Of a stretch of DNA of 64,000 nt, positions 8,115-17,349 are shown piece after piece. Both the position numbers and the translations under genes were made by a program. The notes beneath the pieces are model-generated. The model was not told where the DNA came from, did no database searches, and was given only the letters and a program-made list of their open reading frames with translations. Origin of the DNA: Actinomycetota bacterium (GTDB taxonomy: Bacteria > Actinomycetota > Acidimicrobiia > IMCC26256 > PALSA-555); NCBI GenBank assembly GCA_016870355.1, contig VGBR01000005.1, forward strand, positions 124,001-188,000, given 5' to 3'. Position 1 is the first letter of the stretch. Each line of letters begins with the position of its first letter.

Positions 8115-9004
8115 GCTGACGAGTCGGGCGTCGCGGCCCGGTGTTGGGACAGCACAAGGGGCGACCGGGCGAGGCGCAGGGTTGCCATCACCATCACGAT
8201 GACGGCCACGGCTGTTGCCGCGACCTCCAACGGCTCGGAGGCACCGAAGCGCTCACCGAACAACGCCACGCCGAGCGCGGCGCTGAGCACCGGGTTCGTG
8301 ACCGCGATCGTCGGGAGCGAAGCTGCGAGGTGGCCTGCCTGGAACGCGCTCTGGTTGAGCACGAGTCCGGCGATCGACACCGCCACGAGGGCGTACGGCT
8401 GCCAATGCGTGAACGTGTCGAGCACGCCGTGATCGAACAGATCGACCGTCGCCTTGGTGAGCACCGCGGTGAGCGCGTACAGCGTTCCTGTCGCAAGTCC
8501 GAACATCAGCGCGCGCTCTGACGCGTCACGAGCACGTCGACCGACGGCCACCGCCGCGCCCGCGAGCAAGGCGATGCACACACTGGCCAGAGCCCATTGG
8601 GTTCCCGACGCAGTCGACGCGTCACCGCGAGGATCGCCGATCCCGATGAACACAGCGAGACCACCGACGATGAGGGCCGCAGGAACCATCTCACGTCGGG
8701 TCACACGCGCCGGGCGGCCGACGGTGGCGAGCGGGATCGCGAACAGCAGGCTGCTCACGAGCACCGGGCCAACCACGACTATCGAGCCGACCCCCAACGC
8801 GGCGGCTTCGAGCCCGTATGCCGCGATGTCGAACACGATGCCGAGCAACCACAACGGTCGCCGTACGAGGCGACCGATGAGTCGCAAGGAGAGCGACAGC
8901 TCAGGTGGCTGCTCCGCTGCGGCGCGCTGCTGGAGCACGGCTGCGATCGAGTAACAAAGGCCGCCCGCAAGGGCGAGGACGACGGCGAGCGCGGTATCAG
9001 ACAC
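8105..9004 (-). CDS. DMT-superfamily (EamA-like) membrane transporter
   Basis: Hydrophobic protein of 299 aa with about ten transmembrane helices in two halves (ALAGGLCYSIAAVLQQRA... and ...LMFGLATGTLYALTAVLTKATVDLF). The layout and the late FGERFG motif (ALFGERFGASEPLEV) fit the drug/metabolite transporter superfamily. Substrate unknown. The GTG start at 9004 overlaps the end of the upstream deacetylase gene by 8 bp, so the two are probably co-transcribed and coupled. Confidence 0.82.
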   Translation of the reverse strand: MSDTALAVVLALAGGLCYSIAAVLQQRAAAEQPPELSLSLRLIGRLVRRPLWLLGIVFDIAAYGLEAAALGVGSIVVVGPVLVSSLLFAIPLATVGRPARVTRREMVPAALIVGGLAVFIGIGDPRGDASTASGTQWALASVCIALLAGAAVAVGRRARDASERALMFGLATGTLYALTAVLTKATVDLFDHGVLDTFTHWQPYALVAVSIAGLVLNQSAFQAGHLAASLPTIAVTNPVLSAALGVALFGERFGASEPLEVAATAVAVIVMVMATLRLARSPLVLSQHRAATPDSSAQV

Positions 9005-9737
9005 CCGCGGTCACGGGCGCGCCGCGCAATCCGTGGTCGCGCAACGGACCGACCTCGAGATCGAGTGCCGCGAGACGCTCCGCGAGCAACGGCAGCGCAC
9101 CGAGCGCGCTGCGCCACGACTCGGAGTCGGATTGACAGTCGGAGTCGTGGAGTAGCACCGTCCCTCCGTCGACCTTGCGTCGCATGATCTCGTCGGCCAC
9201 CGAGTCGGCCGTTGCGTCGCTCCGCCAGTCGCGGCCCCAGTTCGTCCAGAGCACCGTTCGCAAGCCGGCGCAGCGTGCCCCCCGCAGTGCGCCGAAGGCG
9301 AGCGTCCCGAATGGTGGGCGGAAGAACGCTGGCGACGCGCCCGTCAGCTCGGCGAGCGTGTCGCGCGCGCGGCGGATGTCGGCCGCGGCGGCCCACGGTG
9401 TGCGTCGCATCATGTTCCGGTGCTCATCGCCATGCACTGCGATCTCGTGACCTGCCGCGGCCACTTCAGCCGCGAGTGAAGGTGACCGTCTCGCCAGCGA
9501 TCCCAGCATGAAGAAGGTCGCCGTCCATCCCAACCGGTTCAGCTCGGTGAGGAAGGCGGGCGTGGAGTCGGGATCGGGACCGTCGTCGAACGTGAGCGCG
9601 ACGTGGCCGTGCCGACCCCGGCCGTGCAACGACGGCACGACGTGCATCCCCACGGGATAGAGCCCGGGAAGCCCGGGACCGACGTGCACGAGTGCTCCGA
9701 TGCCTGCGACGCCGGCAACTGACGCCGACGCCACCAC
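8997..9737 (-). CDS. Polysaccharide deacetylase (NodB domain)
   Basis: Carbohydrate esterase family 4 type protein of 246 aa with an N-terminal hydrophobic anchor (about residues 1-25). Catalytic motifs are intact: TFDDGPD (49-55), metal ligands H102 and H106 in HGDEHRN, RPPFG (140-144) and a late VLLHDSD. It should remove N-acetyl groups from a cell-surface polysaccharide or peptidoglycan on the outer face of the membrane. It sits directly downstream of the glycosyltransferase fusion gene (8 bp gap), whose C-terminal domain resembles a degenerate version of this enzyme. Confidence 0.88.
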   Translation of the reverse strand: MVASASVAGVAGIGALVHVGPGLPGLYPVGMHVVPSLHGRGRHGHVALTFDDGPDPDSTPAFLTELNRLGWTATFFMLGSLARRSPSLAAEVAAAGHEIAVHGDEHRNMMRRTPWAAAADIRRARDTLAELTGASPAFFRPPFGTLAFGALRGARCAGLRTVLWTNWGRDWRSDATADSVADEIMRRKVDGGTVLLHDSDCQSDSESWRSALGALPLLAERLAALDLEVGPLRDHGLRGAPVTAGV

Positions 9738-9745
9738 CGCGATGC

Positions 9746-11527
9746 TCAGCGCAGCTCCTCGAGTGGCCGGACCTGGAGCCCCCGCGCTTCGGCCCGCGCC
9801 ACGAACTCGCTGAGCGAAGCGGCGACCTCAGCCGGATCGCGGTGCCGGCCGTCGAGGAGATAGATGTTGCGGTCCTCGAGCTTGGGCTGCTTGCCCGGGC
9901 GGAACTGCTCGTTCGCACGCACGAGTCGCTGCTTGTCGTTGCCGGTTCGGCAGTAGAGCTGGTCGAACGCGTCGAACGAGCGGCCAGGGACGAACTCTTG
10001 CATCCGTTCACCCGACGTGGCCGCGATCACACGCCACGACTTGTCGCAGTCGTCCTGAGCTCGGTTCCACCGCAGGAACGAGCTGCCACCCCAGCCGCCG
10101 TTGGCGAGATCGAGGCCAGCGGCCGCGAGCTCTTGCACACGCGGACCGGCATCGCGAGCCACGCGCCCGCTGACCACGAGCGTGGCGTCGGCAGCACCGA
10201 TCGCGTCGGTGACCTCCGCGCTGTAGAGCTCCTGACTGTTGACGCGCACGCCGAGGTACACGGTGTCGACGGCGTGCTTCGGCGGCTTGGCGACACCCAC
10301 ACCCAGCGCAGCAACGCTGTACGCGCCGATCGTGAGTGCGAAGTACAGACCAAACAGGGCGGCGAAGCCGAAGACGAACCGGCGGCGACTGGGCTTCGCA
10401 CGGAGCGGCGTGAGGAGTGCGTGCGCTGGAGTGTGGGCGGCGAGCTCGAGCGCGTGGTCGGCCGGATCGGACGCGAACAGCGCGTGACCAGCGGCGACCA
10501 GCGCGTCCCGTTCTGGTCCCGGGGTGGTGGCTTCCGCGAGATCGCGGGCAAACTCGTAGCCGTCGTGCGCATACCGGTTGACACCGGCGCGCGACATGCA
10601 GCTGGCGTTGTCCTTGCCGTGACCAGCGATCGGGTGGAACGTGATGACAGGGAGCCCCGCTGCGAACGCCTCCATCGCGGTCAGCCCGCCAGCGTTCTCC
10701 ACGCTCGCGTCTGCCGCGGCCATGAGCTCGGGCATCTCGTTCGTCCATCCGATGACCGTGCCGCCGAGGTTCTGCGCGCGCAACGTGGCTTCGAGTCGCT
10801 CGTCGCGTCCACACACCGTGATCGGGTGGTAACGCGCACCACAGCGCCTGATCGCCTCGACCGTGCTCGGGACGTGCCCGACACCCCACGACCCCGCGAC
10901 CACGAGGACCGCGCGTTCGTCGTCGGTGATGCCAAGTCGATCGCGCATCGCCGCTCGCGCTTTGGGTTGTGCTCGGAAGCGCTCCGAGACGAGCGGGCCC
11001 GACGCGCGCGTCTTGCGACTGCCGAGTACGTCCGCCGCTTCCGCCGAGCCCGGACTGACGGTCAGGTTGAGGTCGACGCCGGGGTGCACCCAGAGCGGAT
11101 GGACTCCGAAGTCGCACAGATAGCTGGCGACCGGGACTCGCAGGGAACCCTGGCTGCGCAGGAACCCGAGCATGAGCGACGCGAGCCAGTAGGTGGACAC
11201 AACGGCGTCGGGCCGCGCGTCCCGTAGCGCGCGCTTGAAGGCGCGTCGACCGAACCAGCTCGTCACACGAGCGAGCGGTCGGCGGATGATGCGACCCAAT
11301 CGGCGACTGAACATCCGGTACGACGCGTCGTAGGTGGACGGCAGTCGGTTCAGCTGGAAGTGGTAGGTCCAGCGAAGCCATCGCCCGATGCCGAACGGGA
11401 GCATCGCGAGGAAGTCGACGACCTTGACCTCGTGACCGCGCGCGCGAAGACGGCGCTCGAGCTCATAGGCCGCGCCGTTGTGCCCGGCGCCCATCGACGC
11501 CGAGACGATCAGGATCCCCCGACGCAC
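9746..11527 (-). CDS. MGDG-synthase/MurG-type glycosyltransferase fused to a degenerate deacetylase-like domain
   Basis: Protein of 593 aa. The N-terminal part (about 1-370) is a GT-B glycosyltransferase of the diglycosyl-diacylglycerol/MurG type: SASMGAGHNGAA (10-20), YLCDFGVHPLWVHPG and the nucleotide-sugar site ENAGGLTAMEAFAAGLPV (278-294). A transmembrane helix follows (about 384-408), then a domain from about 420 to the end. Its ATLVVSGRVARDAGPRVQELAAAGLDLANGG aligns by eye with ATFFMLGSLARRSPSLAAEVAAAGHEIAVHG of the neighbouring deacetylase, but the metal histidines are lost. The fusion suggests a membrane-coupled glycolipid or polysaccharide step; the role of the dead domain is inference. 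TATCGT lies 6 bases before the GTG start. Confidence 0.82.
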   Translation of the reverse strand: MRRGILIVSASMGAGHNGAAYELERRLRARGHEVKVVDFLAMLPFGIGRWLRWTYHFQLNRLPSTYDASYRMFSRRLGRIIRRPLARVTSWFGRRAFKRALRDARPDAVVSTYWLASLMLGFLRSQGSLRVPVASYLCDFGVHPLWVHPGVDLNLTVSPGSAEAADVLGSRKTRASGPLVSERFRAQPKARAAMRDRLGITDDERAVLVVAGSWGVGHVPSTVEAIRRCGARYHPITVCGRDERLEATLRAQNLGGTVIGWTNEMPELMAAADASVENAGGLTAMEAFAAGLPVITFHPIAGHGKDNASCMSRAGVNRYAHDGYEFARDLAEATTPGPERDALVAAGHALFASDPADHALELAAHTPAHALLTPLRAKPSRRRFVFGFAALFGLYFALTIGAYSVAALGVGVAKPPKHAVDTVYLGVRVNSQELYSAEVTDAIGAADATLVVSGRVARDAGPRVQELAAAGLDLANGGWGGSSFLRWNRAQDDCDKSWRVIAATSGERMQEFVPGRSFDAFDQLYCRTGNDKQRLVRANEQFRPGKQPKLEDRNIYLLDGRHRDPAEVAASLSEFVARAEARGLQVRPLEELR

Positions 11528-11576
11528 GCAAAGACGATACTCCTGACCCCTTGTGGAAGGGTCAGCGGGCCCGTCG

Positions 11577-12611
11577 TCACACGTCTACCGCGGCCCCCAC
11601 GAGCATGCCCACCACCAGCAGTGCACCCGCGACGCGCGTGTGCACGAACGCGAGCGCTGCGAACCAGAGCGGCCAGATCGGGAAGCCGTCGGGTGGCGCG
11701 TCCGGCTTGGGCACCGAGAACGCGCGCCACACCCTGGCCAGCCGCGTGAGCCCGACAAGGCACACGAGTGACAGGATGGGCATCGCGCCGATCGCGACGA
11801 CGACACCGACCAGCGGGTAGAAGGCCACCATCAGGCCCTGCGTCAGCAGCCGAGCCCGCTGCTCGCCAAGGAGCACCGGGAGGGTGCGGGTGCCGTCGGG
11901 CGCATCCCACGGGATCTTGTCGATGTGCTTCCCCATCAGCACGGCCGTGCACAGCAGGGCATACGGGATGGACGCGACGAGCACTTCCCACGGCACGTCG
12001 CCGACCGCGGCGTAGTAGGTGCCACCGACCATCAGCGGTCCCCAGACGACCAGGACCGTGGGCTCGCCGAGTCCGCGCTTCTTCAGGCGCAATGGCGGCG
12101 CGGTGTAGGCGGCCGACAGCAAAAAGCCTCCGAGCGCGAAGCCGACGATCGCCCATCCCCGCTCGAGCGCGAGCACCACGAGGATCGCAAGGTCGATCAC
12201 GTTCACGATCAGTGCCCGCACCGCGAGTCCGCGGCGGCTGACCATGCCCGAGAGCACGGGGTGCGGCGCGTAGAGCGCGCGTGGGTAGTCGTCGGCGTCG
12301 GTCCCGACCTCGAGGTCGAAGAGGTCGTTCATGAGGTTGTTCGCCACATGGGCGAGCACGATGCCGACACTGGCCAGTGCCCAGAGCCCGACGTCGACGT
12401 CGTCGGCGTTCCACCACGCGAGGAGCCCGGCAACGAACGCCGCGGTCACCGTCATCGGCAGCACCGATGCGCGCGACAGAACGAGCCAGCGGGTCACGAC
12501 GTCGAGCTCGCCCGCGGGCGCGTTCCCGGTGGCGAGCGCGACGCGCCACCGGTGTAGGAGACCGCGCGATGCCGCCCGTGCGTCGTCGTCGGTCCCACGG
12601 AGCGTGGTCAC
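11577..12611 (-). CDS. UbiA-family prenyltransferase (not the menA of the men cluster)
   Basis: Polytopic membrane protein of 344 aa with about eight helices. First aspartate-rich motif NNLMNDLFDLEVGTD (about 91-105); the second is HIDKIPWDAPDG. Both Mg-prenyl-diphosphate sites are present. The GTG start at 12611 is preceded by TACGCT 6 bases upstream (leaderless pattern). A second, different UbiA protein at 23395-24267 lies in the menaquinone cluster and is the better MenA, so the acceptor of this one is unknown; another quinone or lipid acceptor is possible. Confidence 0.82.
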   Translation of the reverse strand: MTTLRGTDDDARAASRGLLHRWRVALATGNAPAGELDVVTRWLVLSRASVLPMTVTAAFVAGLLAWWNADDVDVGLWALASVGIVLAHVANNLMNDLFDLEVGTDADDYPRALYAPHPVLSGMVSRRGLAVRALIVNVIDLAILVVLALERGWAIVGFALGGFLLSAAYTAPPLRLKKRGLGEPTVLVVWGPLMVGGTYYAAVGDVPWEVLVASIPYALLCTAVLMGKHIDKIPWDAPDGTRTLPVLLGEQRARLLTQGLMVAFYPLVGVVVAIGAMPILSLVCLVGLTRLARVWRAFSVPKPDAPPDGFPIWPLWFAALAFVHTRVAGALLVVGMLVGAAVDV

Positions 12612-12712
12612 GGTGCGAGCGTAAACCGTGGAGGGTCCAACCGAAGATGAGGCGCGGCATGCCAGGATATTCTTCGCTACGCCAGTTCGGCGCGTGAGCG
12701 AGGGGGCATTCC

Positions 12713-13111
12713 ATGCCGGCGAAGCGCAAGGCGACGAAGCGTCGCACCACCAAGCGCAAGGCGACGACCAAGCGTCGTACCACCAAGAAGGCCGCGGCCA
12801 GGAAGCCCGCGCGGCGCAAGGCGCCTGCAAAGCGTCGCACTACCAAGCGCAAGGCTGCGCCCAAGAAGCCAGCCAAGCGCAAGGCGACCAAACGCGCCAG
12901 CACCAAGAAGGCCGCGGCGAGGAAGCCTGCGAAGCGCAAGGCGGCGAAGCGGACCACGAAGCGGAAGTCCGCGGCGCGACGCCCTGCCAAGCGCAAGGCT
13001 GCGCCGACGCGCAGCGCCATCCCGTTGACTCCGACGCCTTCGACTCCGATGGCACCGGCGGCGGGTCCGGCGAAGCCCAGCCTCTGGGATCGCCTCACCG
13101 GCAAGACCTGA
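12713..13111 (+). CDS. Histone H1-like lysine/arginine/alanine-rich repeat protein
   Basis: Protein of 132 aa. Residues 1-100 are degenerate repeats of the KRKATKRRTTK / KKAAARKPAKRKA type, followed by a Pro/Thr-rich stretch and a short hydrophobic tail (LWDRLTGKT). No acidic residue occurs before the final segment. The composition matches bacterial histone H1-like and HU-tail-like DNA-binding proteins, so nucleoid binding is the likely role; there is no globular domain. GAGGGGG about 9 bases upstream supports ATG 12713. Divergent from the UbiA gene with about 100 bp between. The repeated codons make the gene prone to length change. Confidence 0.8.
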   Translation: MPAKRKATKRRTTKRKATTKRRTTKKAAARKPARRKAPAKRRTTKRKAAPKKPAKRKATKRASTKKAAARKPAKRKAAKRTTKRKSAARRPAKRKAAPTRSAIPLTPTPSTPMAPAAGPAKPSLWDRLTGKT

Positions 13112-13188
13112 TCCAGCCCAGCCCGGATCGCCGAGGCGACGGTCGACCGCCAGGTCGGCCGTCGTTTCGCGTCCGGCCTCTTCGGCGT

Positions 13189-13734
13189 TCAGCCGCCGTA
13201 GTTCATGCGCGTGTCCTCCATGCGGAGGACGGGGGTGTCCTCGTCCTTGAGGAAGCCAGCGTCGACGACTTCACCGACGAACAGCGTGTGATTGCCCGCC
13301 TCGACCTGCTGGCGCAGCTCGCAGTCGACGAACGCGACCGCCTGCGCGAGCACTGGGGCGCCGGTCGCGCGCTCGACGTAGGAAAAGTCGTTGAGCGTCT
13401 TGGCAGCGAGGTCGACGTCGACTGGCTTCGTGAACTTGCGCACGATCACGCGGTCCTCCCGATCGATCAGTGAGACGGCGAAGCAGCCGCCAGCGGCGAT
13501 GAGCTCGTGCGTGAGCGCCTCGCGCTCGACGCTCACCCCGACCCACTTCGGATCGAACGACAGCTGGGTGACCCAGTTCGCGGTCATCCCATTGAGCCGT
13601 TGTGCGCCGTCAGTCGAGCCGATCACGTAGAGGCCCGACGGCATCGCCCAGAGCACACGCCGGCGGAGCCGGTCGTACTCATCGGGGTCGGCACCTTCGG
13701 GGAACGGACCCACGAGACCGTCTTTGGTGGGCAT
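13189..13734 (-). CDS. Flavin reductase-like FMN-binding split-barrel protein
   Basis: Protein of 181 aa of the flavin-reductase/styrene-monooxygenase-small-component type: [47 protein letters not shown] and [18 protein letters not shown], then [12 protein letters not shown]. It probably reduces or binds FMN for a partner oxygenase that is not in the window. Start is ATG 13734 (MPTKDG), with GGGAAG close upstream. The open frame extends a further 49 codons, but these are dispersed repeat copy C in translation ([11 protein letters not shown]...ETEPAES), not flavin reductase sequence. Confidence 0.85.
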   Translation of the reverse strand: MPTKDGLVGPFPEGADPDEYDRLRRRVLWAMPSGLYVIGSTDGAQRLNGMTANWVTQLSFDPKWVGVSVEREALTHELIAAGGCFAVSLIDREDRVIVRKFTKPVDVDLAAKTLNDFSYVERATGAPVLAQAVAFVDCELRQQVEAGNHTLFVGEVVDAGFLKDEDTPVLRMEDTRMNYGG

Positions 13735-13743
13735 GCATCTTCC

Positions 13744-13903
13744 CTTGTCGCACTCGCTTGGGCGCAGGGTACCTGCCTCTCTGGGCGACTCCGCAGGCTC
13801 GGTCTCCACCGGCGTCGCGGCGGCAAAGCCACCGCGACACCTGCGCCCGCCCTTCGGGCCGTTCGCCGCTCCGGCGAGCACCTCCGCTTCGCTCCGGTGC
13901 CGC
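13744..13903 (-). repeat. Dispersed palindromic element, copy C (long form)
   Basis: Occupies most of the gap between the divergent flavin reductase and msrA genes. Read on the minus strand it starts GCGGCACCGGAGCGAAGCGGAGG, contains GGCCCGAAGGGCGGGC, has the same middle section as copy A (GAGCCTGCGGAGTCG), then GCAGGTACCCTGCGCC and the end AAGCGAGTGCGACAAG. It sits immediately upstream of the flavin reductase start, so it lies in that gene's leader. Confidence 0.78.
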
Positions 13904-13928
13904 GCTTGTGAGCGTTACCGTGATTCAC

Positions 13929-14573
13929 ATGGGATCGACACGAATGCCTACCGAAGCCGAGGCCCTGCCGGGGCGCGACCGGGAGATGCCCGTCCCGCCG
14001 CAGCACTTCGTGCTCGGCACACCCTTGAGGCCTCCGTTCCCCGACGGGTTCGAGCAGCTGATCGTGGGCATGGGGTGCTTCTGGGGCGCGGAGCGAAAGT
14101 TCTGGGAGACCGAGGGCGTGTTCACGACCGCCGTTGGCTATTCGGGTGGCTTCACCCCCAATCCCTCCTATGAAGAGGTGTGCAGCGGAAGAACCGGCCA
14201 CAACGAAGTCGTGCTGGTGGTGTTCGACCCCGCGCGCACGAGCTACGAGGACATGCTGCGCGTCTTCTGGGAGAGCCACGACCCCACCCAGGGCATGCGT
14301 CAGGGCAACGACGTCGGCACGCAGTACCGCTCGGGCATCTACGTGTTCGACGACGCGCAGCGCAAGATCGCGGAGTGGTCGCGCGACATGTACCAAGAGG
14401 TGCTCGACCGCGCCGGCCTCGGCGCGATCACCACGGAGATCGTCGACGCCACACCCTTCTATTACGCCGAGGACTACCACCAGCAGTACCTCGGGAAGAA
14501 CCCTGGCGGCTATTGCGGACTCGGCGGAACCGGTCTCGCGTGCCCGATTGGCGTGGCGCGCTTCGACTCATGA
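13929..14573 (+). CDS. msrA: Peptide methionine sulfoxide reductase A
   Basis: Repairs methionine-S-sulfoxide. Protein of 214 aa with catalytic C50 in [39 protein letters not shown] in the active-site region, [20 protein letters not shown], and C196 and C205 in [12 protein letters not shown] as likely resolving cysteines. An N-terminal extension of about 40 residues before the core is usual in some MsrA. TACCGT ends 7 bases before ATG 13929. Overlaps the next gene by 4 bp (ATGA). Confidence 0.94.
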   Translation: MGSTRMPTEAEALPGRDREMPVPPQHFVLGTPLRPPFPDGFEQLIVGMGCFWGAERKFWETEGVFTTAVGYSGGFTPNPSYEEVCSGRTGHNEVVLVVFDPARTSYEDMLRVFWESHDPTQGMRQGNDVGTQYRSGIYVFDDAQRKIAEWSRDMYQEVLDRAGLGAITTEIVDATPFYYAEDYHQQYLGKNPGGYCGLGGTGLACPIGVARFDS

Positions 14574-15262
14574 GCGAGCGCCCGAACTACGCCGACGCGT
14601 ATCGCGGCATTCGAGAACGGGTGACTGCGCTCGTGCAGGATCGCTCCGACGAAGACCTCGACCAGCGCGCGCCGGCCACACCGGAATGGCGCGTGCGTGA
14701 TGTGCTCGCGCACTACGCCGGCGTGTGTGATGACATCGCGAACGGGCGACTCGAAGGTGTCGGCACCGACGACTGGACCGACGTGCAGGTGCAGATGCGG
14801 CGCGAGTGGCCGGTCGCCAAGGTGCTTGCCGACTGGCAGGAACACGCGGAAGCGATCGCCCCGCAGATGCAAGCGTTCCCGGAGATCGCCGTCGGTCAGA
14901 TGCTCTTCGACGCGTGGACGCACGAGCACGACATCCGAGGCGCGCTCGGAGAGCCCGGTAGTCGCGACTCCGACGCCACCGACGTCTCGTTCAACTGGAT
15001 CACCGACCGGCTGAGCGAGCGGATCAGCGCCGACGGCAAGGGCACAGTCGTGCTCGAGACCGAAGCAGGTGAGAAGCAGATCGGAGCAGGCGAGCCGACG
15101 ACTCGGCTGCGCGCCGATCGCTTCGAGGTGTTGCGTGCGGCGACCGGCCGGCGCAGCGTTGCGCAGCTGCGCGCCATGGACTGGGACGGACCGTTCGAGC
15201 CCGAGCAGCTCGTCGTCTCGACCGCGATCTTCACTCCCCCCGCGAACGACCTCCTCGAGTAG
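14570..15262 (+). CDS. DinB-like / maleylpyruvate isomerase N-terminal family protein
   Basis: Protein of 230 aa. N-terminal four-helix DinB-type metal-binding domain with [12 protein letters not shown] and [16 protein letters not shown] supplying the histidines, followed by a smaller C-terminal domain (about residues 140-230). Actinobacterial relatives act with mycothiol in isomerase or transferase reactions, but most are uncharacterised. Coupled to msrA by an ATGA overlap and followed 6 bp later by an MFS gene, so a redox or detoxification operon is plausible. Confidence 0.78.
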   Translation: MSERPNYADAYRGIRERVTALVQDRSDEDLDQRAPATPEWRVRDVLAHYAGVCDDIANGRLEGVGTDDWTDVQVQMRREWPVAKVLADWQEHAEAIAPQMQAFPEIAVGQMLFDAWTHEHDIRGALGEPGSRDSDATDVSFNWITDRLSERISADGKGTVVLETEAGEKQIGAGEPTTRLRADRFEVLRAATGRRSVAQLRAMDWDGPFEPEQLVVSTAIFTPPANDLLE

Positions 15263-15268
15263 CGCCGC

Positions 15269-16528
15269 GTGGCGCTCCCCCGGTCACTGGCTCCACTCCG
15301 GCACCGGCCATACGCGGCTCTGTGGACCGGTGCGTTCTGCTCGAACATCGGCACCTGGATGGAGACCGTCGCGGTCGGCATCCTCGTCACCGAGGTCACC
15401 GGTCTCGCGGTGTGGGCGACGCTCGTGGCGGCCGCGGGGTTCGTTCCGAACGCGTTCCTCGGACCAATCGGTGGCGCGCTCGCCGATCGCATCCCGCGCC
15501 GCCGCATGCTCCTCGGGGCCACACTGGTGCAGACCGTGCTGGCTGGCGTGCTCACCACACTGGCCGCTCTCGATGCGGCTGAACCCTGGGCCGTCACGCT
15601 GATCGTGCTGGCGTCTGGCTGCGCGGGCGCACTCGGCTTCCCGTCGTACCAATCGATGATGCCGGACCTCGTGCCCCGCGAAGAGCTCACGGCGGCAGCC
15701 GCGCTCGGCGCGGCGCAGTGGAACCTCGGCCGCGTGGTCGGACCCGCGCTCGCGGGGCTGGTGATCGCCGCCGGGGGCTACGAGTGGGCCTTCGCGATCA
15801 ACACGGTCAGCTTCATCGCAGTGATCATCGCCATTGCACCGCTCAGGCTCCCCGTACCGAAGCCGAAGGAAGGCGAATCCATCCCCACCGCGATCAAAGC
15901 CGGAATCGGGTACGCGATGCGCGAGTCCGGCATCCGCGCGGTGATGGCCTATCTCGCGCTCAACGCGCTCCTGGCCGCGCCGTTCATCGGCCTCGTCCCC
16001 GCGGTTGCGAAGAAGATCTTCCACGAGGGCAGGACGGGCACGTCAGTACTCGTGACTGCCCAAGGGATCGGTGCCGTGCTCATGGCCTTGCTTCTCGGCG
16101 GGCTGGCGGCTCGCTTCGGCAATCGTCGGGTAGTGCTCGGCGCGCTCACGCTGCTGCCGGCCGCGCTGGTGCTCTACGCGATCGCACCGACGCTCGAGCT
16201 CGCGGCCGTCGCGATCTTCGCGGTCGGCTTCCTCTACTTGGGTTGCCTGTCGTCGTTCACCACCATCGCCCAGCTCCGCGCGCCGCCGGAGATGCGGGGA
16301 CGGATCATGAGCGGGCTGATGGTGCTCCTCGGCACGCTCTACCCGCTCGGGCTCCTCACCCAGGGGGCGTTGGCCGACGAGATCGGCGAGCGCGCCACGA
16401 CGGCTGGCGCGGCGGTGATCCTGGCGGCCGCGCTCTTCCTCGTGCGCACCACGCGCCCGGGGTTCGACCGCGATCTCGGCGACATCGCGCCACGTGCCGA
16501 CACTGCACCCATCGCCGCCACGGAGTAG
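15269..16528 (+). CDS. MFS transporter (EntS-like exporter)
   Basis: Membrane protein of 419 aa with about twelve helices. N-terminus RSLAPLRHRPYAALWTGAFCSNIGTWME and GPIGGALADRIPRRRML (between helices 2 and 3) are typical of the EntS/DHA3 branch of the major facilitator superfamily, which exports siderophores or drugs. Substrate unknown. GTG start at 15269, 6 bp after the DinB-like gene, so in the same operon as msrA. Confidence 0.87.
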   Translation: MALPRSLAPLRHRPYAALWTGAFCSNIGTWMETVAVGILVTEVTGLAVWATLVAAAGFVPNAFLGPIGGALADRIPRRRMLLGATLVQTVLAGVLTTLAALDAAEPWAVTLIVLASGCAGALGFPSYQSMMPDLVPREELTAAAALGAAQWNLGRVVGPALAGLVIAAGGYEWAFAINTVSFIAVIIAIAPLRLPVPKPKEGESIPTAIKAGIGYAMRESGIRAVMAYLALNALLAAPFIGLVPAVAKKIFHEGRTGTSVLVTAQGIGAVLMALLLGGLAARFGNRRVVLGALTLLPAALVLYAIAPTLELAAVAIFAVGFLYLGCLSSFTTIAQLRAPPEMRGRIMSGLMVLLGTLYPLGLLTQGALADEIGERATTAGAAVILAAALFLVRTTRPGFDRDLGDIAPRADTAPIAATE

Positions 16529-16568
16529 CCCAACACGCTCGACGGGGAAGTCCATCTACTCTGCCGCC

Positions 16569-17348
16569 ATGAGCGACGACATCCTTGTGCGGGAACGACG
16601 GGGCCGAACCGAGATCCTGCGCCTCAATCGGCCGGAAGCGCGGAACGCGATGAGCCCCGAGCTCTCACTCGCCATTGAGCACGCGCTCGATGACATCGAG
16701 CAACAACGAGACGTGTGGACCGTCGTCATCACCGGCACCGGTCCCATCTTCTGCGCCGGCGCCGACCTCAAGGTCGTCGCACAAGGACGGGGCCTCGAGA
16801 TCACCACCAAGAAGGGTGGCTTCGGCGGCTTCGCGCAACGCGACTTCCCGAAGCCGATCATCGCCGCCGTCAACGGCCCAGCCCTCGCCGGTGGGTTCGA
16901 GCTCGTGCTGGCGTGCGACCTCGTCGTCGCGGCTGACACCGCAACTTTCGGGTTGCCCGAAGCCAAGCGCGGCCTGCTCGCTGCGGCCGGAGGACCGATC
17001 CGGCTCGCGAAGCGCGTCGCCCTCGCCACCGCGCTCGAGCTCGTGATGCTGGGCGAGCAGATGCCGGTTGCCCGCGCCTACGAGCTCGGTCTCGTGAATC
17101 GAGTGGTGCCTGAAGCCAACGTGCTCGACGAAGCCCTCGCGCTCGCCGACGCCATCAACGAGAGCTCACCAACTGCGGTGCGCATCGGCCGTCGCCTCGT
17201 GAAGGACGCGGCCAACCTCACCGAGGCCGAGGGATGGGAGCGCACCAACGAGCTGAGCCGCGAGCTCTTCTCCAGCGGCGACGCGATCGAAGGCGCCACC
17301 GCCTTCGTCGAGAAGCGTGCCCCGAAGTGGGGAGATCCGCCCGCCTAG
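16569..17348 (+). CDS. Enoyl-CoA hydratase/isomerase (crotonase family)
   Basis: Protein of 259 aa with the crotonase fold: RLNRPEARNAMSPEL, oxyanion-hole segments IFCAGADLKV and GPALAGGFELVLACDLVVAAD, and FGLPEAKRGLLAAAGG carrying the usual acid-region Glu. It hydrates or isomerises an acyl-CoA; the exact substrate is not readable. TACTCT lies 6 bases before ATG 16569. It stands upstream of the men cluster but is clearly distinct from menB in sequence. Confidence 0.88.
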   Translation: MSDDILVRERRGRTEILRLNRPEARNAMSPELSLAIEHALDDIEQQRDVWTVVITGTGPIFCAGADLKVVAQGRGLEITTKKGGFGGFAQRDFPKPIIAAVNGPALAGGFELVLACDLVVAADTATFGLPEAKRGLLAAAGGPIRLAKRVALATALELVMLGEQMPVARAYELGLVNRVVPEANVLDEALALADAINESSPTAVRIGRRLVKDAANLTEAEGWERTNELSRELFSSGDAIEGATAFVEKRAPKWGDPPA

Positions 17349-17349
17349 G

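Noticed and set aside
9692-11227. 511-codon open frame antisense to the glycosyltransferase fusion
   Set aside because: Shadow frame without motifs.
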